A stretch of 64,000 nucleotides of DNA from Motacilla alba alba (taxonomy: Eukaryota; Chordata; Aves; Passeriformes; Motacillidae): assembly GCF_015832195.1 (NCBI RefSeq), contig NW_024037374.1, forward strand, positions 1,302,001 to 1,366,000. Direction: 5' to 3'. Below, piece after piece: positions 1 through 10,161 of this stretch; the first letter of the stretch is position 1, and every line of letters begins with the position of its first letter. Below the pieces are notes generated by a model. That model worked only from the letters and a program-made list of their open reading frames with translations, had not been told where the DNA came from and ran no database searches. Position numbers and translations under genes: made by a program.

Positions 1-360
1 GAGACTCCCCAAATCCCATCAGACTGCCCCAAATCCCTCTCAGACCCCTCAATCCCCCCAAACCCAATAAAATCTCCTCAGACTCCCCTAAATGCCCCCC
101 AGACCCACCTCAGAAACCTCCAGATCCCCTCAGAAACCCCCTCAGTTCCTCTCGCAATCCCTCCAAAATCCCCTCAGACCACCTCAATTCCCCTCAGATC
201 GCCCTAAACCCACCTGAGAACGCTCCAGACCCTGTCAAGCTTCCCCCAAAGCTCCCTAGAGCCCCCTCACTCCCCCCCAAACCCACCGCACACCCCCTAT
301 TCCCTGTCACAGCCCCCCAGGTTCCCCCGGCCCCACCTCAGCTCCGCCTCAGCAGCTCTG
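1..360. repeat. C-rich degenerate minisatellite
   Basis: The stretch is built from imperfect repeats of a motif close to CCCCAAATCCCCTCAGACC with units of roughly 20-25 bases. G is depleted on the plus strand. No coding signal is seen. It ends where the CpG-rich block begins. Confidence 0.6.
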
Positions 361-800
361 ACCTCAACATCTCCCGCCTCCACCGCGCGCGCGGGCTCCC
401 CCAGCCAATCCCTGCGCCGCGCCCCGAACCAACCAATCACCGCGCCGCACTTCCCCGAACCACCCAATCACCGCGCGGCTCCCCTCAGCAACGCCCGCCT
501 CCGCCGCGCCGCTGCAGCCAATCAGAGGCGAGCCGCAGGCGGCGCCCCTCGGCCGCCGGGGCCGGGCCCCCGGGGGGTCTGGGGAGGGGCCGGGGGCGCT
601 GAGGCGGCACCGGGGGCCGGGAGGGGTCTGGAGCGGGGCTCTGGGAGGGGTCGGGGGGGTTTGGGGAGGGGTCGTAGGGAGCTCTTTGGGGGGTCTGGGG
701 GAGGGGTTTTGGGGGGCCTGGAGTGTCCTGGGCCGGGTTTGGGAGGGGCTGGGGGGTCCTGGAAGGGTCCTGGGGGGATCTGGGGAGGGGCCTTGGGAAG
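361..800 (+). promoter_or_regulatory. CpG-rich block with four CCAAT boxes
   Basis: This is a CpG-rich island-like segment. Four CCAAT boxes, all in the forward orientation, start at 405, 433, 464 and 518. Three sit in near-identical contexts (CCAATC followed by a CpG-rich stretch), which suggests local duplication. From about 541 to 800 the plus strand carries many runs of three or more G, so it could form G-quadruplexes. Multiple NF-Y-type CCAAT boxes in a CpG island are typical of a TATA-less promoter, but no first exon can be defined here. The proline-rich frames on the minus strand are judged to be base-composition artefacts. Confidence 0.5.
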
Positions 801-1639
801 TGTGAGATACAAAGCTGTGTTTCGTGTCAGGTACATACAGGCAGCATGTGTGCTTGTGATTGTTATATGTATGGAAACTGATCATGGGACGGTTAAAGGA
901 TGAATTCTAAAAAAATAACTGAGGGAGTAAAGCATGGAAGAAGGCCTTTAAACTTATCCTTTGTTTGCAATTAACTTTTATAGCATCTGAAATAAAGCTT
1001 TAAGGATTTTGCTACTAGACAGGAACTTTTTGCACGTAGCTAAGGATTAAACAGCTTTGCAATAATAACCTTTTGAAGTATAATTTTAGAATATTGCTTG
1101 TAGTAAGGAACTTTGAAAATATAAGTTTAGAATATATGTAAAGGAAACATGCTTATTTCAGCACCTTAGCAAAACAGTAAAAAGCAGCTTGAGAAAGGAA
1201 GATGAACATCAACCCAAGGATTGATGGCTTCGACCAAGGGAAGCTGGACATCACTGCTATGAGATTTATAGTCCTTGCAATTAAAAGGTGGGCCCACATC
1301 TGGAGTCTGGACCGCACCAGCTGGAAGACCTCTTTCTTCTTTCGGAAGTCGGACCCCACTCCCAGGAGTATCTGGGAATACTCCTTTCTGGGGTACATCC
1401 TGAGAAAAACTAACTCACAATAGTGTATAGAATTGTGACGTAAAAATCGGGAATAGAAACTGCTGAAAAAAGCTTATGTGCACCCCTATAAATATCTGTA
1501 CGCCCCAACCATCGGTGTGCAGTTGGAGGGAAAACTTCCCCCACTGTACCCAGCGCTGTTTTGCTCATACTTTACCACATTAATTAATAAATTGATTGCT
1601 GCTTGAATATTGGCCTAGTCAAGCTTCATATTTATAACA
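801..1639 (+). mobile_element. Solo LTR of an endogenous retrovirus
   Basis: The segment shifts abruptly to AT-rich sequence within GC-rich DNA. It has a TATAAATA box at 1487-1494 and an AATAAA signal at 1586-1591, about 100 bases apart as expected for a U3-R arrangement. It ends in TTTATAACA at 1639. The 5' edge, taken as the TGTG at 801, is uncertain and no clear target-site duplication was found. No internal retroviral sequence follows. Confidence 0.6.
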
Positions 1640-2150
1640 GGCCGGAAAAAGGCTGAGTTGGTGCCAGATAAGGGGGTGCAGGGGGGTCTCAGTGCCGGGC
1701 AAAGGGGGAAAAGGGCGTCTCGGCTCTCAGGAATGGGGGTGCAGGGGGGCTCAGGGTCACAAAAATGGGAGAGCAGGGACTGGGAGAGGCAGAAGGGAGT
1801 TCCAGGGGGGCCTCGAGCCCAGGAAAGGGGAGTCCAGGGTTTCCCAATAAAGGAGGGAAACAGGGTGGGGACACCCGGGCTGTTCAGGAAGGGGGAGATC
1901 AGGGGGTCTCTGGTTTTGCAGAAAGGTGGGGCTGGGGGCCGGGAAAGGCAGGAATGGGGGTCCAAGGCGTTCCAGGGCGTCCCAGGGTCAGGCACACGGG
2001 AAGTCTGGAGGCTGGGAGCCATGGGATGGCCGGGAAAAGGGGAGCAGGGGCTCCTGATGCCCGGAAATGGGGGATTCAGGGGGGTCCCTGTGCAGGATAA
2101 GGGGAGCAGGGGGGTCCCGGTGCCGGCAATGGCAGCTCAGGGTCCCGGTG
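1640..2150. repeat. G-rich degenerate minisatellite
   Basis: Loose repeats of a GGGGTGCAGGGGGGTC-like motif alternate with CCGGGAAAGGGG-like motifs. Stop codons are rare because of base composition, giving long open frames on both strands. These are not regarded as genes. Confidence 0.55.
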
Positions 2151-2159
2151 CCGGGGGTC

Positions 2160-3040
2160 CCGCTCCCCCCTGGCCCCCCAGGAGCGCCCCCAGCCCCAGC
2201 GCTGGAGCCATCGCGCTGCTCCCACTCACTGCCAGTGTGATCCCAGTAGAGCTCGGGCAGCCAGGAGCTGCTCCCAGGATGATCCCAGTACAGCCCAGTC
2301 ACTGCCAGGGATCCCACTCCGGGCATGCCCCGGCCCCGCTCTGCCTTCCGACCTGTCCCGGCTCCAGCCCCGCTCCTGCCGCGGGCTGCGAGGGCTTCGG
2401 GAACCTTCGGGGAGGAGGAGGAGGGAGGGAGGAAGAGGCCGAGCGGCAGCAGGAAGAGCAGGAGAAGGGGACAGAAGGAATCTGGTGCCTCTGGCGCTGC
2501 CTGAAGTGGCCGCAGCCCCGGGAGCATCGCCCCCCGTGCCGCAGGTGCCCGGGCAGGGGGAGCTGGGCCCAAATCTGCCGGGGGGTGCCTGGCTTTGGGG
2601 TTTTTTGGGGGGGATGTTTGGAGCTGGCAGGGCTGCAAAGCCGAGCCGCAGATGGCCCTCGGGGGGACACGGGGGGTCCCCGGGAGGTGTTTTTGGGGGT
2701 CCCGGTGTGCGGGGCGGCAGAGCCCCGGCGGGGGCGGGGGGATGCGGGTCCCCCCGCGGTGGGGGTTGGGCTGCCCGGCCGGGCCCTCCGAGCTCCGCCG
2801 GGGCCGCGTGGGGACCGCGCGGGAGCGGCGGCAGCGGCGGGGGGACACCGGTTTAGGGGAGCCCCGGGAGAGCCGCGGCTGCCCCGAGCGGGAGCCCAGA
2901 GACAGGAGAGCCCCAGAAGGCAAAGCGGGGACCCCGAGAGGGGGGGACCCCTGGGATTGCCGGGACCCCGGCAATGGGGCTGCTGGGCTGGAGGGGCTGG
3001 ATGGCCGGGAAAGGGGTTCGGGGGTGCCGGCAGTGGCTGC
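2160..3040 (+). repeat. GC-rich block, copy 1 of a duplicated segment
   Basis: This block resembles 5100-5930. Both contain a CGGGCTGCGAGGGCT-like or GCGGCTGCGAGGGCT-like stretch, then a GGAGGAGGAGGAG tract, then CATCGCCCCCC, GGGGGAGCT, a GGGTTTTTTGGGG-like run and CCTTGGGGGGACA-like sequence in the same order. Both are bordered by CCCAGT repeats. It could be a 5' non-coding exon or promoter of a zinc-finger gene copy whose coding part is missing. A 488-residue frame crossing the block is compositionally biased and has no recognisable domain. Confidence 0.5.
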
Positions 3041-4990
3041 TCCCAATATGAGCCCAGTCCCTCCCAGTATGAGCCTGGTCACTTCCCCCCACTTCCTGCA
3101 GGATCCCTGTTGCTCCCAGTATGAGTCCAGTCCCTCCCAGTCATCTCCCCATGATGATGCCATTTGCTCCCAGCAAGGTCCCAGATGCTCCCAGTTCCTC
3201 CCGCTTTCATCCAGTGTGTTCCCAGTTCTCCCAATTCTCCCCTTGCATAGTCCTAGGCACTCCCAGTAGGATCCCAGTCTCTCCCAGCAGGGCCCCAGTC
3301 ACTCCCACTTGCCCCCAGTGTGTTCCCAGTTCCCCCAGCTCATTCCCACTCACTCCCAGTCTGGTCCCAGTCACCACCCATATGGTCTCAGACACTCCCT
3401 GTATATCCCAGGCACCCTGCACATGCTCATAGTCATTGCCAGGCACTCCCAGTTACCTCATCGTGGTTCACTTGCCCCCAGTTTTCTCCCAGTTGCTCCC
3501 AGTTCCTCTAATGATGTCCCCAGTTGGCTCCCAGCATGGCCCTGGTCACTCCCAGTAACCCCCGTCAGGTCCAATCACACCCACTGTAATCCCAGTATGA
3601 TTGTAGCCACTCCCAGTGTGATCCCAGTCTGATCCCAGTGCCCCCAGTGTGATCCCAGTTGCTCCCAGCATGGGCGCAGCTGTTCCCAGTGTGGTTCCAT
3701 CACTCCACTGTGGTTACAGACCCTCCCAGTATGGTCCCAGTTGAACCCAGTTGCCCCTGCTATAGTCCCAGTCACTCCCCAGATGATCCCAGTCCCTCCC
3801 AGCATGGTCCCACTCACTCCCAGTTGCCCCCAGGGTGGTCCCAGTTCTCCCCAGCATGGTCCCAGTTGTTCCCAGGGTGGTTCCAGTCCCCCCAGGATGG
3901 TCAAGACACTCCCAGTATATCCCAGTTGCCCCCAGCATGTCTGCAGTCATTTCCAGGCACTGCCAGTGGCCCCAGTAAGGTGTCAGTGATCCCAGTGTGA
4001 TCCCCCAGTCATGCCCAGAATATCCCAGTTGCCTCCAGCGTGCATCCAGTCCTTCCCAGTTGCTCCAGTTTGCTTGCAGCATGATCCCAGTTTCTCTCAG
4101 TTGCTCCCAGTAGCCCAAAGTGGGATCCCAGTCGCTCGGTTTCAACCCCAGGATGATCCCAGGAAGCTCCAGTTTGATCCCAGTCACATGCCAGCCCTCC
4201 CAGGGTGGTCCCAGTATAATCCCCGTTGCTTCCAGTCTCTCCCAGTATGGTCCCAGCTCCCTCAGCATGGTTCCAGTTGCTTCCTGGATCAAGCCAGTCA
4301 GTCCCAGTCTGATGCCATTTGCTCCCAGTGTGCTCCCAGTTGCTCCCAGTCGCTCCCAGTCAGGCCCAGTGTGGGGGATGATGTGCAGGGTGTGTTCCCA
4401 GTCACTCTCAGATCCTCCCAGTGTCAGTCCAGTCCCTCCCAGTATGATCCAAATGTGAGCCCAGTGTGCTCCCAGTCGCTGCCAGTATGAACCAGTTGTG
4501 CTCCACATGGTTCCAGTTGCTCTCTTGCACCCTCACTGTCATTCCAGTCACTCCCAGTGTAGCCCAGTTCCCTGCAGCATGTTCCCAGTCAGTCCCAGTT
4601 TGTCCCAGTAGGATCCCATTTGCTGCCAAGCACTCCCAGTCAGCCTCAGTGTAGTGGCACTGACTGCCAGGATGATCCCAGTCACCTCCAGCATGATCCC
4701 AGTATAAGCCCAGTTGTTTCCAGTCACCCCCAGCATGCAGCCAGTCACTCCCAGTTGCTCCTGGCATGATCCCAGTTGCTCACAGCTGCTCCCAGTAACT
4801 CTCAGCATAATCCCAGTCATTCCCAGTATATCCCTTTTGCCCCTACCATGGTCTCAATTGCCCCAATAGGCTCCTGCTCACTCCCAGTATGATCCCAGTC
4901 TGATGTCACCACAAACCCAGTCCAGTCCCAGTCACTCCCAGTACGATCCCAGTGTGATCCCAGTGCAGCCCAGTCCCTCGCAGTGCTGCC
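3040..4990. repeat. CCCAGT minisatellite with 21-bp period
   Basis: CCCAGT or close variants recur almost without break for about 1.95 kb. The spacing alternates 10 and 11 bases, so the full unit is about 21 bases (CTCCCAGTATGATCCCAGTT and variants). Because the unit is a multiple of three, all six frames show long open stretches, including a 264-codon frame on the minus strand at 3714-4508 with a seven-residue periodicity. These frames are best explained as a by-product of the repeat. Confidence 0.85.
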
Positions 4991-5099
4991 AGTGCTGGGT
5001 CCCGCAGCCCTCTGTGCGTTCCCCGCTGCCGGAGGTGCCGAGAGGAGCCCCAAGGGCTGGCAGTGCCCGGGCAGGGTCCCCAGCCTGGCCCAGTTTGGA

Positions 5100-5930
5100 T
5101 GTGCAGCGCCCAGTTTTCCCAGTTTGCCTCTCCTCTTGCCCGGGCCGGGTTCCCCCGCCCGCAGCGGCTGCGAGCAGCCGAGAGCCCCGCGCTGCCCGTG
5201 CCGAGCTGTGCCGGCTCCATCGCCGCTCCTGGCGCGGCTGCGAGGGCTCCGGGAACGGGGCAGCGAGGGTGTGGCTGCTGCTGGGGAGGAGGAGGAGGAG
5301 AGGAGGGAGGGATGAAGGCGGAGAAGGAGGTGGGGATAAGGCAGAGGAGGAGGAGGGGTTAGGAGGGAGGAGGAGGGAGGAGGGGTTAGGGAGGAGGAGG
5401 AGGAGAAGGGATGCAAGGGGAGGGAGATAAGAAGGAGGTCGGGATAAGACAGAGGAGGGCGGATGGAAGAGGAGGAGTGGGAGGAAGAGGAGGGGCAAAG
5501 GCGGATCGAGGAAAGCAGAAGGAACCACGTGGTCGAGCCCTCCCTGAATTGGCAGCCCCCAGCTGTGGGATCATCGCCCCCCATCCCGCAGGTGAGCAGG
5601 GAGGGGGAGCTCGGCCCAGATATCCCCGGGGGGTCCCCGAGTTGGGTTTTTTGGGGATGTTTGGAGAATGCAGCAGTCCAAGGCTGAGCGGGAAAGGCCC
5701 CTTGGGGGGACATTGGGGGTGCCGGTGGCGGCTGCCGGCAGAGGCAGCCTGGAGGAGCAGAGCCCTGTGTCCCCCAGGAGCCCAAAGTGGGGAGCCCAGA
5801 GAGGGGGGAGCGGCGCCATTGGCGGGAGCCTCAAGAGCCCGGAGAGGGGCAGGGGGGACTCCTTGGAGCCCCTGCAGCCCAAAGCAGAGAGTGAGGGGAG
5901 AAGGGAGCCCAAAAGGGAGCCCAAACACCC
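5100..5930 (+). promoter_or_regulatory. GC-rich block, copy 2, possible 5' exon of the zinc-finger gene
   Basis: This is the paralogue of the block at 2160-3040 and lies about 1.3 kb upstream of the coding exons of the zinc-finger gene. It is CpG-rich. It contains a strong splice-donor match, CAG|GTGAGCAG, with the GT at 5592-5593. Avian zinc-finger genes often have a GC-rich non-coding first exon, so this is a candidate promoter and first exon. A solo LTR at 5934-6832 separates it from the coding exons. Confidence 0.4.
5283..5500 (+). repeat. GGA-rich purine tract
   Basis: Nearly 200 bases consist of GGAGGAGGA, GGGAGG and GATAAG units, almost all purine on the plus strand. It could adopt triplex (H-DNA) or slipped structures. 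A shorter equivalent sits at about 2405-2470 in the other copy of the block. Confidence 0.65.
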
Positions 5931-5933
5931 CCG

Positions 5934-6832
5934 TGTAAGGGCCGGTCCGAAGTTTCCCTCATTTGCCTCATGCCCCTCGCAAGGACAGAGACTCAGCCTC
6001 TGAAGAGCCTGGCTGCAGTTCTGGCCTGGTGCAGGTGGATGCCTGCCAAGGCATTGTTTGCAGCTGTGCTTGCTGTGCCCACGCTGCACTGCTTCGGGCA
6101 GGGCTTGGCAAGGAGCGCCTTGCTCTGTACGCTTATAGCTGCTTCACGATCCCTGGTCACCACAGCAGCCCATGAATTCCCCACCTCTCGGCCAGATGCC
6201 ACTGGCTTGAACTGTGGTGATCCTCCACGGATGATCCCTCATCTGCCTCACGAGCGCAGTCAAGGACGGAGATTGAAGCCCCCTCCCCAGGACTGAGACT
6301 GAGACCCTTAGAATTCTGACACGGGGCGCTGGGCTGGCTGCAGCGGGATGGCTGCCAAGTGTTGCCTGCAGGTGTGTTCGCTGGACCAAGACTGGTTTCC
6401 CGTGGCAGCCAGTCCTGAAACAATGGGCCCCGCTCACTGCTGGGACTGGTTTGTCCTGTTTGGAACTGGACTGTCCGGCCTTGTTGCCAGCTTATTCTCC
6501 ACTGTCCTGTACCTCTTCCCTCCACTATAAAAGACCCCTGAGTTAACCAAAGATTTTGAGATTCTGTCAGATGTGATCAGAAGGAGCTGGGAGCCAGACC
6601 ATGAAGATTTCGTCTCTCCGTTGGTGGCTATTCCTCCCCTCCTCTTTCTCTCTCTCTCTCTCTCTCTCCTTTTTTTCCTTTCTAATCCTTCTATCTCATC
6701 TGCTGTGGGCACTCAATAAAAGGTGCATTTGTTTGGATTGATACTGAAATTCCCCCTGCTGTGTGTCTTTTGCACTCTGAGGTTGGTAAAAGGAACCATC
6801 ACGACCCCCGCTTGTACCAGCGGATCGTGACA
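5934..6832 (+). mobile_element. Solo LTR with near-perfect target duplication
   Basis: The element begins TGTAAGGGCC at 5934 and ends GATCGTGACA at 6832. It has a CTATAAAAGA box at about 6524 and an AATAAA signal at about 6713. The flanking five bases are CCCCG on the left and TCCCG on the right, a 4/5 match to a 5-bp target-site duplication of the kind made by ERVL or ERV1. A CT-dinucleotide run at about 6640-6670 lies within it. It has split the upstream region of the zinc-finger gene and might supply an alternative promoter for it. Confidence 0.65.
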
Positions 6833-7198
6833 TCCCGGCACCCCTGCATGGGGAGAGCGGAGAGGGGGGAGCTTTTGGGATTGCTGGGACTGCCAGCAGC
6901 CTGGGCAGGGCGGGCACCCAGGAGAAGGGGGACCCCCAATGCAAGTGTGACCCCAGCAGCTGGGACAGGGGGAACCCCTGAACCCCAGTGCGGAGGGAGC
7001 AGGGACAGGGAACTCCTGGGAGGCTTTTCCAGGGCTGAATCTTGGTGTTTGGGAGGTTTTTCTGGAGCCCAGGTGGCCGGTGACTTGTAGAGCTGGACTT
7101 GGGCAGAGGGACCTTCAAACTCCATGTGCTCATCCTTTGTTTTCCCCAAACCAGGATTTCCCATTGCCAAGCCCTGGGAGGCTGTGAGGAAGAGGAAG

Positions 7199-8229
7199 AT
7201 GCCCCAGGACACGCAGGCAGGTGAGGAGGAAGTCAGTGCCCCTTTGCCCCTGTGTCCTGCTCCATCTCCCAGCCCAGCACGGCCCCGGCTGCAGCACAGC
7301 CCCTGTGCCGAGGACGCCCTGGGGCATCTCCTTGCCTTTGCCTGTGGCCCGGAGGCAAATGCCATCCTCTGCTTGTCCTTCCTCCCCCAGAGCAGGAGCT
7401 GAGGCTGGAGAGCAGGGAGGACAAATCCCCGGGGCAGAAGCTCGTGGCAGAGGCCGTTTGGAGCGGCTCCACGGCGCAGGAAGGCAACGGGGAGGAAAAG
7501 GCCCGGAGATGCCGCACGAGGAGGGGCTGCAAAGGCAGATGGCGGCGATCTGAGGGGGAAAGACCCAGCCTGGGCCGGGAAGGCGGCCGGAGATGGAGCC
7601 AGAGCTCGGAGCTGGTGCTCCCTGAGCAGCTCCATGATGGGAAGAAGCCCCACACGTGCATGGAGTGTGGGAAGAGCTTCAGGTGGAACTCCGAGCTGAT
7701 CCTGCACCAGAGGAGCCACACTGGGGAACGGCCCTACGAGTGTGATCAGTGCAGGAAGAGGTTTCCCACCAGCTCTGTTCTCCTCGTGCACCAGCGCATG
7801 CACACAGAGGAGAGGCCCTTCCGCTGCCCCGACTGCGGGCAGGGCTTCAGGCACAACTCTACTCTTGTCGTGCACCGGCGCATCCACACTGGGGAGAGGC
7901 CCCACGAGTGTGAGGAGTGTGGGAAGAGCTTCAGGCACAGCTCCAACCTGATCCTGCACCAGAGGACCCACACTGGGGAGAGGCCCTACGAGTGTGATCA
8001 GTGCAGGAAGAGGTTTCGGATCAGCTCCCATCTCCTCCAGCACTATTGGATTCACACAGAGGAGAGGCCCTTCTGCTGCCCCGACTGCGGGAAGGGATTC
8101 AGGCACAAATGCAACCTCATCACCCACCGGCGCATCCACACCGGGGAGAGGCCCTACGAGTGTCCCCAGTGTGGGAAGAGCTTCTCCTGCAGCTCTAACT
8201 TGACCCGACACCAACGGAGGCACCGGTAA
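7199..8229 (+). CDS. C2H2 zinc-finger protein, seven fingers, two coding exons
   Basis: The product is probably a nuclear DNA-binding transcription regulator. The coding sequence is inferred as 7199-7220 joined to 7391-8229, giving 286 residues. An upstream acceptor (CCAAACCAG, AG at 7153-7154) makes 7155-7220 an internal exon. Its donor is GCAG|GTGAGG and the next acceptor is CTCCCCCAG at 7390. Splicing keeps one frame, and the joined N-terminus (MPQDTQAEQELRLESREDK) has the look of the acidic/basic spacer of bird multi-finger proteins. Seven canonical C-x2-C-x12-H-x3-H fingers follow at residues 97-117, 125-145, 153-173, 181-201, 209-229, 237-257 and 265-285, with an exact 28-residue period. 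Linkers alternate between HTGERP and HTEERP. No KRAB, SCAN or BTB domain is visible. The ATG at 7199 is the best start in the exon, but translation could begin upstream. Confidence 0.85.
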
Positions 8230-8343
8230 GGGAAGCCCTGCAAGTGCCCCGAGTGCGGGAAGAGCTTCGTGCGCTGCTCCAGCTCCATCCCCCACTGGAG
8301 GAGCCATGCTTGGCAGAGCCCTGGTGACCCACATTCCCTGTGA
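8230..8343 (+). pseudogene. In-frame eighth zinc finger beyond the stop
   Basis: Directly after the TAA at 8227-8229 the same frame stays open for 37 codons to a TGA at 8341-8343. It encodes a complete C2H2 finger (CPECGKSFVRCSSSIPHWRSH). Its first cysteine falls exactly 28 codons after that of finger 7, so no indel separates them. The stop replaces a residue of the inter-finger linker, which reads HR-stop-GKP. This looks like a C-terminal finger lost by a nonsense change, or one reached only by readthrough. Confidence 0.75.
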
Positions 8344-8455
8344 TCCATGCTGGGAACACACCTGCCTGCTTCTCCTCTTGGTTTGGCCTTAATTTTCCTC
8401 TGCTTCTTCTTCATGCCTTAAAAACAGCCAAGGTAGGGTTAAATGAAAGAAACTG

Positions 8456-8461
8456 ATTAAA
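8456..8461 (+). terminator. Possible poly(A) signal of the zinc-finger gene
   Basis: ATTAAA lies about 230 bases after the stop codon, in AT-rich sequence before the next LTR. It is the only good variant signal in the short 3' region. Confidence 0.35.
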
Positions 8462-8479
8462 AATGTAAATAGTCCCATC

Positions 8480-8795
8480 ATTTCACAGGCTGTTCAGGGG
8501 GAATTTCAGATTTGGGGACACATTGTCTGTGAGTGCTCCTGTTGCTGAGAGGCAAGAATTTGATCTCACCCTTCTTGTGTTGCTAATAACTCCTCCCTTG
8601 ACCCAAACCCCAACTCCACCCCTGGGATACCCTATAAAAACCCCAGGGCCCTGCCTTTGCCCTGTCTTTCGGGGGTAAGAAATGGATTCTGGAGCTTTCT
8701 GAAACCAAGCCCTGTCTCGTTTGTTCCCGGCACCGGCAGCTGTAGCCTCCCTGGACACCATGAACTCTGGGGAATGGGGGCAGCCAGTGAGGGCA
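8480..8795 (+). other. Promoter-like or LTR-like fragment with TATA box
   Basis: A TATAAAA box (8633-8639) follows a pyrimidine/C-rich stretch and precedes a sequence resembling an R-U5 leader. It may be a truncated LTR. No terminal motifs or duplications were found, so the call is weak. Confidence 0.3.
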
Positions 8796-9538
8796 TGTCC
8801 TGGATTGCAAGCTCAGTTTGTGTTGTGTTTGCCATCTGTCAGAGGTGGGGCAGTTATCTTCTGTTCATTGGGCAGTTTTCTTTCTCTCTTCCACAACCAA
8901 TCCTCCCTCCAGGAGATATCTTCTGATAATGGGCAATTATTATTAATTATTTTCTTTTAATGGGCCATTTGGTGTCAGTGCATGGCTGATCAAATGACAC
9001 CATGCCATTGGGAGATGCTCTGCCCAGGGGGAGGAGCCAAGCATTCCTTCCTGGATAGAATCTGAGGTTTGGAACGCTGCTGGCAGCCTTTTCCCACTGG
9101 ATTCCAGAGGATCAGCTCTTTTCCCACTGGATTCCCAGAGGATCAGCCCTTCTTCACTGGATTCCCAGAGGAAGACCAGGCCCAGCTGCACCACCACTGG
9201 ACCTTCAGAGGAAAACTCCACCCTTCTCCAGGATCCCTGCTCCAACAGAACCACGCCTGGCACTGCAGGAGGGCTGCAGCCACCACTGAATGGGACTGCT
9301 GCCAGCGCCCTGACCCACAGGGTGTCAGCTCCTGTTCTGACTCTGTCAGTGCTTTTGTTTGTACTACTGCATTTGTATTTCTAAGTTTTCCTAATAAAGA
9401 ACTCCTGTTCCCATAGCTTTGCCTGAGAGCCCCTTAATTTCAAAATGATAACAATTCAGAGGGAGGGGGTTTGCAGTTTCCATTCCAGGGGAGGCTCCTG
9501 CCTTCCTGAGCAGACACCTGGCTTTTCAAACCAAGACA
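8796..9538 (+). mobile_element. Solo LTR, family L1, copy 1
   Basis: It begins TGTCCTGGATTG and ends CCAAGACA. It closely resembles the LTRs at 19788-20458 and 34309-34961, sharing TTCCACAACCAATCCTCC, GGAGATGCTCTGCCCAG and the late AATAAAGAAC signal (about 9393). Flanks are GGGCA (8791-8795) and GGACA (9539-9543), a 4/5 target-site match. The family is ERVL-like, judging by the copy attached to ERVL pol. Confidence 0.75.
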
Positions 9539-10161
9539 GGACAGCTCGACCGGCGCCCCGTAAGTCACCCCCTGATGGCTGCACCTTGTGGGAGCCCATC
9601 TTAAAAAGGAAGCCCCAAGAGCAGCATGGCAAGAGGCCAGGTTGAGAGTGACCTAAGAAACATGGGGGCGAAAAGCTTCTGGGGAGGGGAATTGCCAGTA
9701 AGGGGAGCAGCTTACTGGGACTGGGCCATGGGACCCACATCTACCATCACTCGGGGAGAGGTTTATTGTTATGGATACATATTATATTATTGGCTTTTCA
9801 CAGATATTGAAATGGATTTCATATGTGTGGTGGTAAAGTAACTTTGTTCTGAAGATACAGTTTATATTTCTGTTGTTAATTAAGCTCAGTGGAATAGCTG
9901 CTTGTGCTAAAATGCCTGCTTGGATGGGATAACATCCAATGAGCACAGGATGAGGAACCTGTACAGATCTGCCAGCCATCAGCACTCACTGTCTGAAGGC
10001 AGAGTGGACCAAGGCCCGGAAACTGGAGGTGATAAGGATGGACTAAAACCACAGCCAAGGAATCTGCATGCTCTAAAAAGGCAGATCCAAGGAGGGGCCA
10101 TGGAAAATACTTCTTAGAATATGTAAACTAGTTTATGGGTATGCATGAGTGTCTATGAATG
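9539..10161. other. Non-coding, LTR-like U3 sequence
   Basis: No gene is seen. From about 9768 the sequence starts TGTTATGGATAC and is AT-rich, resembling the U3 region of an LTR that continues into the inverted repeat at 10162. Its boundaries could not be fixed. Confidence 0.35.

Noticed and set aside
1658..3124. 488-codon plus-strand frame
   Set aside because: It crosses a G-rich minisatellite and a GC-rich block, consists mostly of Gly, Pro, Arg and Ala, and overlaps equally long frames on the other strand. Base composition explains it.
1988..3163. 391-codon minus-strand frame
   Set aside because: Antisense to the same GC-rich block, Pro/Ser-rich, with no domain.
3714..4508. 264-codon minus-strand frame with heptad-like GxTGxxLG repeats
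   Set aside because: The 21-base minisatellite unit is a multiple of three, so open frames with seven-residue periodicity are expected on both strands.
4817..5785. 322-codon minus-strand frame
   Set aside because: Ser/Leu/Pro-rich translation of the purine tract and GC-rich block; no start context or domain.
6799..8361. 520-codon minus-strand frame opposite the zinc-finger gene
   Set aside because: It has a 28-residue periodicity that mirrors the finger repeats on the plus strand. Antisense open frames are common opposite C2H2 arrays.
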